12,057 bases of DNA from assembly GCA_035299585.1 (NCBI GenBank), contig DATGWF010000041.1, positions 1 to 12,057 on the forward strand, in the 5' to 3' direction. The DNA is from DATGWF01 sp035299585 (GTDB taxonomy: Bacteria > Actinomycetota > Actinomycetes > Actinomycetales > Microbacteriaceae). The first letter of the stretch is position 1, and each line of letters starts with the position of its first letter. Positions 1-5,329 of this stretch are shown here, piece after piece. Below the pieces are notes generated by a model. It did no database searches. It was not told the DNA's origin and saw only the letters and a program-made list of their open reading frames with translations. The position numbers and the translations under genes are program-made.

Positions 1-100
1 CGAGGACCTCGCCACGACTCGATGTCGACGCGGTGACCGAAACATCGCCGGGGTGATCAACGATTCCCTTGACGAGGTGCGTCAGCGCGTCTGCAAGCAT
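1..100 (-). CDS. khpA: KhpA-type KH-domain RNA-binding protein, N-terminal part
   Basis: Only the first 33 codons are in the window; the rest lies beyond the left edge. The visible protein begins MLADALTHLVKGIVDHP and continues with GDVSV, which matches the conserved start of the small KH-domain proteins (KhpA/YlqC) encoded directly after rpsP in many Gram-positive bacteria. Members are about 75-80 residues long, bind RNA and work with KhpB in cell-division and cell-wall related RNA control in firmicutes; the role in actinobacteria is less clear. The ATG lies 5 bases after the rpsP stop codon, and an AGAGG-like sequence in the last rpsP codons could serve as ribosome binding site. Co-transcription with rpsP is inferred from this spacing. 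The KH GXXG loop is not in view, so the assignment rests on the N-terminus and the position. Confidence 0.85.
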   Translation of the reverse strand, partial: MLADALTHLVKGIVDHPGDVSVTASTSSRGEVL

Positions 101-105
101 GAGGC

Positions 106-687
106 TTAGGCCTCTTCGCTTTCAGCAGCGGCTTCCTCAGCCGGAGCTTCTTCAGCGGCAGCTACCTCAGCCGGAGCTTCTTCAGCGGCGGCCTCAGCAG
201 CGGGCGCCTCTTCGGCAGCTGCCTCAACCTCTGCGGGAGCCTCAGCGGCGACCTCTTCGGTCACCTCTGCCTCAACTGCCGTCTCTTCAACGACGGCCTC
301 TTCGACGGGAGCCTCAACCTTTTCGACCTTCTTTTCGGTCTTGGGCTTCAGCACCGGCTTCTTCTTGGCGGTATCGAGCGAGAAGGCTTCCTTCGGTGCG
401 GCGACCTGAACGGTGCTCTTGGCACCCTTCTCGCCCTTGAAGGTGCCCCAGTCGCCGGTGAGCTTGAGGATGGCAGTGACCTGCTCGGTCGGCTGTGCGC
501 CGACGCCGAGCCAGTACTGGGCACGCTCAGAGTTCACCTCGATGAACGAGGGGTTCTCGGTCGGGTGGTACTTGCCGATTTCTTCGATGACACGGCCATC
601 GCGCTTGGTGCGCGAGTCAGCGACAACGATGCGGTAGTACGGCGCACGGATCTTTCCGAGGCGCTTCAAACGGATTTTGACAGCCAC
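106..687 (-). CDS. rpsP: 30S ribosomal protein S16 with long Ala/Glu-rich C-terminal tail
   Basis: Small-subunit ribosomal protein, 193 residues. The S16 core is residues 1-85, starting AVKIRLKRLGKIRAPYYRIV after the initiator and continuing through GRVIEEIGKYHP and the ERAQYWLGVGAQPT segment. The E. coli protein has only 82 residues; here about 110 more follow. They comprise a basic linker (residues 108-123, rich in Lys) and an acidic tail from about residue 126 made of Ala, Glu, Val and Pro, in which AAAEEAPA recurs at residues 156, 166 and 176. Actinobacterial S16 proteins often carry extensions, but this one is long and strongly periodic. The GTG at 687 is chosen because GGAG (692-695) sits 4 bases before it and the family N-terminus begins there; an in-frame ATG at 801 would add 38 unrelated residues. 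khpA follows after 5 bases. The tail is probably disordered; its role is unknown. Confidence 0.97.
   Translation of the reverse strand: MAVKIRLKRLGKIRAPYYRIVVADSRTKRDGRVIEEIGKYHPTENPSFIEVNSERAQYWLGVGAQPTEQVTAILKLTGDWGTFKGEKGAKSTVQVAAPKEAFSLDTAKKKPVLKPKTEKKVEKVEAPVEEAVVEETAVEAEVTEEVAAEAPAEVEAAAEEAPAAEAAAEEAPAEVAAAEEAPAEEAAAESEEA
135..189 (-). repeat. 30-base tandem repeat inside the rpsP tail
   Basis: Two 25-base identical blocks lie at 135-159 and 165-189, giving a period of 30 bases, that is ten codons. A third, diverged copy follows at about 195-219. On the coding strand the unit encodes the AAAEEAPAEV/E decapeptide of the S16 tail. Exact identity at DNA level between neighbouring copies suggests recent duplication or slippage rather than only amino-acid constraint. 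Confidence 0.85.
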
Positions 688-835
688 AATTCTCCAGTGG
701 ATTGAATACGGGTGAACCGGTGCCGTGAGCGTGGGGGCACACTCGGCAAAGCTCGATGGGGTGTCGCGGACCTGATAGAGGGTCGGGTGCGCGACGCACA
801 CAAGGTTCTAGTATGCCGGAACCGAGGCGTCGGCG
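688..835 (-). promoter_or_regulatory. ffh-rpsP intergenic region with possible rpsP promoter
   Basis: This 148-base gap is the longest in the window and contains no gene. On the minus strand a CATACT (810-815) resembles a -10 hexamer with one mismatch, which would start a leader of about 115 bases before the rpsP GTG. I see no good -35 hexamer at 16-18 bases spacing. A short perfect inverted repeat GTGCG/CGCAC with a 3-base loop lies at 787-799. No U-tract follows it, so it does not look like a terminator for ffh. A separate promoter for the ribosomal protein gene is plausible from the gap size but not proven. Confidence 0.35.
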
Positions 836-2407
836 CTAATCCGAGAGCGGCCCGGCGCCGCCTCCGAGCAGTTTCTGGAATGCCTCGAGGTCTTCCGGCT
901 TGGGCGAAGGCGCGCCCAGGCCAAATCCGGAGCCACTCGCCGCGGCACCCGAAACTGCCAGACCGGCGTTCTCGGCGGCACGCTTGGCAGGATTTCCGGA
1001 GCGTGACGAGTTGCCGCCGCCCTTCTTTTTGGCCTTCTTGCCACCGCCAGACAGCCCTGGCATCGGCGGCATCGGACCCATTCCCGGCATGTTTGGCATT
1101 TTGCCGCGTGCGACGGTCTTCATCATTTTTGCGGCCTGTTCGAAGCGGTTGACGAGCGAGTTCACGTCGGTCACGGTGACGCCGGCACCCTTGGCGATTC
1201 GCAGTCGACGCGATCCGTTCAACAGCTTGGTGTTGCGGCGTTCCGCCGGCGTCATGGAGTAAATAATCGCTTCGGTGCGGGTGATTTCACGCTCGTCGAA
1301 CTGGTCGAGCTGCTGTTTCATCGCCCCCGCACCCGGAAGCATGCCCATCATCTTCTTGATGGAACCCATGTTTTTGAACTGCTGCATTTGAGCGAGGAAG
1401 TCTTCGAGCGTGAAGGACTCGGTCGCAAGTTTCTCGGCCATTTTGGCCGCTTCGGTCTCATCGAATGCCTGCTGCGCCTGCTCGATGAGGGTGAGAATGT
1501 CACCCATGTCAAGGATGCGACTCGCCATCCGGTCGGGATAGAACGGCTCGAAGTCGCCGAGGGTCTCCCCCGTGGACGCAAACATGATGGGTCGGCCCGT
1601 GATGGACGCGACCGACAGGGCTGCACCACCGCGCGCGTCGCCGTCAAGCTTGGTAAGTACAACTCCGGTGAAGTCGACGCCGTCTTGAAATGCCCGGGCC
1701 GTCGTGACGGAGTCCTGACCGGTCATCGCGTCGATGACGAACAGCACTTCGTCCGGATCCACCGCGGCACGAATGTTGGCCGCTTGGCGCATGAGCTCCT
1801 CGTCGATACCGAGTCGACCGGCGGTATCGATGATGACCGTATCGAACAGCGCGCGCTTGGCGTGCGCGATGGAGTCTTGAGCGACCTTCACCGGGTCGCC
1901 GACACCGTTGCCCGGCTCCGGCGCAAACACCGTGACGCCGGCTTGCTCGCCAACGACCTGGAGCTGGTTGACCGCGTTCGGGCGCTGCAAATCCGCAGCG
2001 ACGAGGAGCGGCGTGTGGCCTTCCTTGGCAAGCCATTTGGCGAGCTTTCCTGCGAGCGTCGTCTTGCCGGCACCCTGGAGACCCGCGAGCATGATGACCG
2101 TCGGCGGCGTCTTGGCGAACTCGAGGCGACGCTGCTGGCCACCGAGAATCGCAATGAGCTCCTCGTTGACGATTTGCACGACCTGTTGAGCCGGGTTGAG
2201 TGCCTGATTGACCTCGTCACCCAGGGCTCGCTCGCGCACCTGCGCGGTAAACGCTTTCACGACCTCGAGCGAGACGTCCGCCTCGAGCAGAGCGCGGCGA
2301 ATCTCGCGAACCGTGCCGTCGATGTCGGCAGGGCTCAGCTTGCCCTTGGTGCGAAGATTCTTGAATGTTTCGACCAGGCGGTCCGAGAGCGTTCCAAAGG
2401 TTGCCAT
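836..2407 (-). CDS. ffh: Signal recognition particle protein Ffh (SRP54)
   Basis: GTPase subunit of the signal recognition particle, which binds signal sequences emerging from the ribosome and delivers them to FtsY at the membrane. The 523-residue protein shows an N domain (1-100), a G domain with P-loop GLQGAGKT (109-116), DLQRPNA (139-145), DTAGR (194-198) and TKLDGD (252-257), then a methionine-rich M domain (about 330-435). The SRP-RNA binding segment GSRRLRIAKGAG is at 398-409, and the MQQFKNMGSIKKMMGMLPG finger region is at 341-359. E. coli Ffh has 453 residues; the extra length is a tail (435-523) of Met/Pro/Gly repeats followed by a KKAKKK cluster and Gly/Ser/Ala-rich sequence. The ATG is supported by AGGA (2413-2416) five bases upstream. 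The gene starts 12 bases after the acetyltransferase stop, so the two are probably co-transcribed. Confidence 0.98.
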   Translation of the reverse strand: MATFGTLSDRLVETFKNLRTKGKLSPADIDGTVREIRRALLEADVSLEVVKAFTAQVRERALGDEVNQALNPAQQVVQIVNEELIAILGGQQRRLEFAKTPPTVIMLAGLQGAGKTTLAGKLAKWLAKEGHTPLLVAADLQRPNAVNQLQVVGEQAGVTVFAPEPGNGVGDPVKVAQDSIAHAKRALFDTVIIDTAGRLGIDEELMRQAANIRAAVDPDEVLFVIDAMTGQDSVTTARAFQDGVDFTGVVLTKLDGDARGGAALSVASITGRPIMFASTGETLGDFEPFYPDRMASRILDMGDILTLIEQAQQAFDETEAAKMAEKLATESFTLEDFLAQMQQFKNMGSIKKMMGMLPGAGAMKQQLDQFDEREITRTEAIIYSMTPAERRNTKLLNGSRRLRIAKGAGVTVTDVNSLVNRFEQAAKMMKTVARGKMPNMPGMGPMPPMPGLSGGGKKAKKKGGGNSSRSGNPAKRAAENAGLAVSGAAASGSGFGLGAPSPKPEDLEAFQKLLGGGAGPLSD

Positions 2408-2419
2408 AACGTTCCTAGC

Positions 2420-3010
2420 TTAGGCGCCGAGTCGCGCTTCAAGACCGAGGCGAACGGTCGGCCACTCGCTCGCAATGATGGAAAAGCTCACCGTGTCTCG
2501 AAGGGTGCCAAAGCGGTCGATTTGGTGATTACGGAGAACGCCATCTTGCTTCGCACCGAGCTCGGCGATGGCGCGCCGGGATTGCTGGTTGTGCCAGTGT
2601 GTCCGAAACTCCACCGCGATGCAGTCGAGGTCGTCGAATGCGCGGGACAGCAACAGCAGCTTGGCGGCTTTGTTCAGGCCAGAGCGCTGGACACGCTTGG
2701 CCAACCAGGTGGAGCCAATCTCCACCCTCCGGTTGGCTGCATCAATGTTCATGTAGGTCGTCATTCCGACGGCACGGTCGGTGTCCGGGTCGATCACCGC
2801 CCACGGGGCCATCGATCCGGCCGCCTGCAATCCAAGGCGGCGATCGATTTCGGCGTCCATCTCGTGTGGGGCCGGGATTGCGGTGTACCAGGTCGCCCAG
2901 AGCTCGCCCTCCGCTGCCGCCTCCGCGAGCTGGCTCGCGTGTACGTGCGAAAGCTGTTCCAGCCGAACGCGATTGTGCGTGAGTGTCGGCGCTGCGCTGA
3001 AGCTCGTCAT
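2420..3010 (-). CDS. GNAT-family N-acetyltransferase, RimJ/RimL-like
   Basis: Predicted acetyl-CoA dependent N-acetyltransferase of 196 residues; the acceptor is unknown. The fold is visible as motif A, EIGSTWLAKRVQRSGLNKAAK (97-117), containing an R/Q-x-x-G-like acetyl-CoA loop, followed by the helix KLLLLSRAFDDLDC and the motif B segment VEFRTHWHNQQSRRAIAELGA (133-153) with GVLRNH (157-162). These blocks are typical of the RimJ/RimL and spermidine-acetyltransferase side of the family. RimJ and RimL acetylate ribosomal proteins, but I cannot infer that target here. The ATG at 3010 has no ribosome binding site; a TAGTCT hexamer ends six bases before it, suggesting leaderless translation. ffh begins 12 bases downstream, so this promoter may also serve ffh. 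The plus-strand secreted-protein gene diverges on the other side. Confidence 0.88.
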   Translation of the reverse strand: MTSFSAAPTLTHNRVRLEQLSHVHASQLAEAAAEGELWATWYTAIPAPHEMDAEIDRRLGLQAAGSMAPWAVIDPDTDRAVGMTTYMNIDAANRRVEIGSTWLAKRVQRSGLNKAAKLLLLSRAFDDLDCIAVEFRTHWHNQQSRRAIAELGAKQDGVLRNHQIDRFGTLRDTVSFSIIASEWPTVRLGLEARLGA

Positions 3011-3016
3011 GCGGTC

Positions 3017-3022
3017 AGACTA
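3017..3022 (-). promoter_or_regulatory. Candidate -10 element of leaderless GNAT-ffh transcript
   Basis: TAGTCT on the minus strand fits the actinobacterial TANNNT -10 pattern. It ends six bases before the ATG, which puts the predicted transcription start on the first base of the start codon. No Shine-Dalgarno sequence is present in the 20 bases upstream. No convincing -35 hexamer is visible. Confidence 0.55.
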
Positions 3023-3084
3023 TCGAGCGGGCGCGTGATTGGCTCTGCACTCCCTCACGAATGAGCCGGACGGAGCATGACTTC

Positions 3085-3090
3085 GGGAGG
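3085..3090 (+). promoter_or_regulatory. Ribosome binding site that sets the secreted-protein start
   Basis: GGGAGG followed by a six-base spacer and GTG at 3097. It is the only good Shine-Dalgarno sequence near the candidate starts of this gene (ATG 3061, GTG 3097, ATG 3130), so it decides for the GTG at 3097. Confidence 0.7.
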
Positions 3091-3096
3091 ACCACA

Positions 3097-3951
3097 GTGC
3101 TCGTCCTGCATGACGACGATGATCGCGCGATGACTTCTGGACTCCTGTGGCGTGTGATCTCGAGCATCGGATTGGCCGCACTGGTGATCGGTGCCGTGGC
3201 GCCACCGAATCTCGCGGCCCGAGCGGACAGCGACGAGGTTGAGGCCTCGAACGGCGAAAACGCCACCACGCTCGAGGGGCGACGCCCCGGGCAGGGCTCT
3301 CCTCCTGCAGATTCGATTCAACCTCGACAACACTGGGTTCCCGACCATCGCGCGAGTAGCCCGCGGGAGCGCTGCGAAAAGCCCGGGAGCTGCCCGAGAA
3401 GAAACTGGCACCGACCAGCAGAAGACCCCCCTGTGTCCGCGCCAACGCCCCGGGTCACTATTCGCGACATCGCCACGTTCATCCCGGCCGCGCCCATCGC
3501 ATCAAGTGAGCCGCAGGGATTCGGCATCGCCTCGCTGCCGGTGAACCTCATCACTCGTGCCTCCCAACACATTGTCCCGGGCAGGCTGCTCGGAGCCCCT
3601 GCCGAGGTGCGCTACACACCCGTTGGTGTTCGATGGAGTATTTCTGACGGCACCGTCATCGGTTCACGCTCGCTCGGGGCGAGTTGGGCCGCACTCGGGT
3701 TGCCCGACTTCAGCGATACCGAAACGAGTCACCGCTTTGCGTCGCCCGGCCGGTACTCGGCCAACCCGACGGTTCGCTACCACGCTGACTACCGCTTTGC
3801 TGGCGGCCCGTGGACGAGCATCGACGGCACAGTCACCGCTCCCGGCGCGGCCATAACACTAGACATCTTGGCCGGCAAGAGCGCGCTCGTTGAGCACACC
3901 TGCAACGAGCTGCGAACAGCCGCCGGATGCGCCTACCGTCCGCCTCGCTAG
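3097..3951 (+). CDS. Secreted PKD-like protein of unknown function
   Basis: Predicted exported protein of 284 residues, the only plus-strand gene here. The GTG start is chosen for its GGGAGG site. The N-terminus has a short acidic stretch, then LLWR and a hydrophobic segment VISSIGLAALVIGAVA, with likely signal peptidase cleavage near LAARA. Residues of about 45-115 are rich in Arg, Pro, Ser and His and look disordered. A folded domain follows, opening with VTIRDIATFIPAAP and including AEVRYTPVGVRWSISDG, the LGASWAAL segment, DTETSHRFASPGRYSANPTV and ADYRFAGGPW; the pattern resembles a PKD fold. It ends with ALVEHTCNELRTAAGC, carrying two cysteines. I recall this domain in uncharacterised Micrococcales secreted proteins; homologues commonly have YGDG where this one has ISDG. 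Function is unknown, and cell-surface or pilus association would be speculation. It overlaps the DUF2004 gene tail to tail by four bases. Confidence 0.8.
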   Translation: MLVLHDDDDRAMTSGLLWRVISSIGLAALVIGAVAPPNLAARADSDEVEASNGENATTLEGRRPGQGSPPADSIQPRQHWVPDHRASSPRERCEKPGSCPRRNWHRPAEDPPVSAPTPRVTIRDIATFIPAAPIASSEPQGFGIASLPVNLITRASQHIVPGRLLGAPAEVRYTPVGVRWSISDGTVIGSRSLGASWAALGLPDFSDTETSHRFASPGRYSANPTVRYHADYRFAGGPWTSIDGTVTAPGAAITLDILAGKSALVEHTCNELRTAAGCAYRPPR

Positions 3952-4436
3952 TCTTCGATGTCGACGGACACGAGTTCGGCAGCATCGTCGAGGGTCACGG
4001 CCAGTGTGGGCTCGAATACGTCCGGCGCAAATACGTAGCGCAAGACGGCAAAGGCTTCCTCCGAGCCGGCCCGGTTCGGCGTCAGCACGAGTGATTCGAG
4101 CCGAAGGGATCGCAACAGATCCATCACACGGTCCCCGCTCTCCCGATTGATGGCCTCGAGGAAGTCGTCTTCGTCGATCTCCGCAATGGCCCGTGCGGCG
4201 AACTGAGCGGGAATCGATGCACCCGAGGCGAGCTCGGCAACCAACAGTTCCCGTGCATGCCAATCCATCGCCTCCAGCGACATCACCATGGCTGCAGCAC
4301 GGTCGAGAGCGTCTTCCTCTGGCGCCCCAACGATCCGAACGGAGACGTTCACCTGCTGTTCGTTCGCCTCGATGAGCTCCGACCACGCCTCGTGACCGAG
4401 CTCGTCGAGGGCGCCGAAATAGTCGTGCTCGATCAC
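3948..4436 (-). CDS. DUF2004 domain protein
   Basis: An acidic cytoplasmic protein of 162 residues with no signal peptide or membrane segment. It begins MIEHDYFGALDE, followed by a VNVSVRIVGAPEEDALDRAAAMVMSLEAMDWHAREL-type block and a C-terminal half ending in AELVSVDIED. This matches what I know as DUF2004, a family without assigned biochemical function that is common in Actinobacteria. The GTG start overlaps the ftsY stop codon in a GTGA, so translation is probably coupled to ftsY; no independent ribosome binding site is seen. Its TAG stop lies in the same CTAG as the stop of the convergent secreted-protein gene. Being last after ftsY, it may share the ftsY transcript, but that alone does not show a role in protein targeting. 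Confidence 0.82.
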   Translation of the reverse strand: MIEHDYFGALDELGHEAWSELIEANEQQVNVSVRIVGAPEEDALDRAAAMVMSLEAMDWHARELLVAELASGASIPAQFAARAIAEIDEDDFLEAINRESGDRVMDLLRSLRLESLVLTPNRAGSEEAFAVLRYVFAPDVFEPTLAVTLDDAAELVSVDIED

Positions 4437-5317
4437 GATTCGACCAGTTGCTGAGCAAACACGTGCGGCGTAAAACCGGTGAGGTCCCCGATGCCCTCAC
4501 CCTGGCCAACGAGCTTGACCGGGAGTCCGGTACGTTCTTGCACCGCGAGCACAAACCCGCCCTTGGCGGTGCCGTCGAGTTTGGTGAGAACCAGACCGGT
4601 GACTCCGGCCGATTCGATGAAGGCTTCGGCCTGGCTCAGCCCGTTTTGCCCCGTGGTCGCGTCGAGGACGAGCAAGACCTCACTCACGGGAGCCTGCTTC
4701 TCGATGACACGGCGAATCTTGCCGAGCTCGTCCATGAGCCCACTCTTGGTCTGCAAGCGGCCGGCCGTGTCAATGATGACCATCTCGGTTCCCTGCTCGA
4801 CGGCTCGTTGGACGGTCTGAAAGGCCACCGCGGCCGGGTCTTGCCCCTCACGTTCCGGCCGCACGATGTCGACACCCGCACGCTCGGCCCACGTCGCAAG
4901 CTGATCCACAGCCGCCGCACGGAAGGTGTCCGCGGCACCAACGACGACACTGCGCCCGTAACCCTTGAGGAGCCGAGCGAGTTTGCCGATTGTCGTCGTC
5001 TTGCCCACGCCATTGACTCCGACGACGAGAATGACCGCGGGTCGCTCGCTCAGGGTGAGCGTCGGATCGAATGCGGCGAGGCGCTCCTCGAGTACCTCCC
5101 GAAGCATCCGCTGGACGTCTCGGGCGTCGGTGGTGCGGTAGCGCTCAACGCGCTCTCGCAGATCGCGAAGCAAGGTCTCCGCCAGATCCGGACCAAAGTC
5201 GGCCGTCAGGAGCGCCGTCTCCAGCTCATCCCAGGTGTCCTCGGTGATGGCCTCAGCAGCGCCACCTCCGAAGAGGCCGCGCAACGCGCCACCGAGCGAC
5301 CACGAGCGTTCTGCCAT
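4433..5317 (-). CDS. ftsY: Signal recognition particle receptor FtsY
   Basis: Membrane-associated GTPase that receives the SRP-ribosome complex and releases the nascent chain to the translocon. The 294 residues contain an N domain (about 1-90) and a G domain with P-loop GVNGVGKT (100-107), DTFRAAA (130-136), DTAGR (183-187), TKLDGTAKGG (245-254) and the closing GEGIGDLTGF (273-282). The long acidic A domain of E. coli FtsY (497 residues) is absent. The protein starts directly with MAERSWSLGGALRGLFGGG, whose hydrophobic and basic residues could form the amphipathic membrane-targeting helix. The ATG is nine bases after the smc stop codon. No Shine-Dalgarno is evident, and a TAGGCT hexamer six bases upstream suggests a leaderless transcript in addition to readthrough from smc. 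The DUF2004 gene overlaps its stop by four bases. Confidence 0.98.
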   Translation of the reverse strand: MAERSWSLGGALRGLFGGGAAEAITEDTWDELETALLTADFGPDLAETLLRDLRERVERYRTTDARDVQRMLREVLEERLAAFDPTLTLSERPAVILVVGVNGVGKTTTIGKLARLLKGYGRSVVVGAADTFRAAAVDQLATWAERAGVDIVRPEREGQDPAAVAFQTVQRAVEQGTEMVIIDTAGRLQTKSGLMDELGKIRRVIEKQAPVSEVLLVLDATTGQNGLSQAEAFIESAGVTGLVLTKLDGTAKGGFVLAVQERTGLPVKLVGQGEGIGDLTGFTPHVFAQQLVES

Positions 5318-5323
5318 GCGGGT

Positions 5324-5329
5324 AGCCTA
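5324..5329 (-). promoter_or_regulatory. Candidate -10 element of leaderless ftsY transcript, overlapping smc stop
   Basis: TAGGCT on the minus strand fits TANNNT and ends six bases before the ftsY ATG, placing the predicted transcription start on the start codon. Its first three bases are the TAG stop codon of smc, so T and A here are partly fixed by the coding need. No clear -35 is seen. Confidence 0.45.

Noticed and set aside
121..330. Repeat-rich region as CRISPR array or mobile-element end
   Set aside because: The repeats are in frame, ten codons long, without spacers, and fully explained by the Ala/Glu tail of S16.
787..799. GTGCG/CGCAC stem-loop as terminator of ffh
   Set aside because: The stem is only five pairs and no run of T follows on the minus strand. 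It may still be part of a leader structure.
688..801. N-terminal extension of S16 from an ATG at 801
   Set aside because: The 38 added residues are unrelated to S16. The GTG at 687 has a GGAG site and begins exactly at the family N-terminus.
1388..3064. 558-codon open frame on the plus strand, antisense to ffh and the acetyltransferase
   Set aside because: Mirror frame of two well-supported genes. The composition is Arg-, Asp- and His-rich, as expected from reverse-reading their codons.
3061..3096. ATG at 3061 (or ATG at 3130) as start of the secreted protein
   Set aside because: Neither has a ribosome binding site, whereas the GTG at 3097 has GGGAGG at ideal spacing. The 3130 start would still give a signal peptide and cannot be fully excluded.
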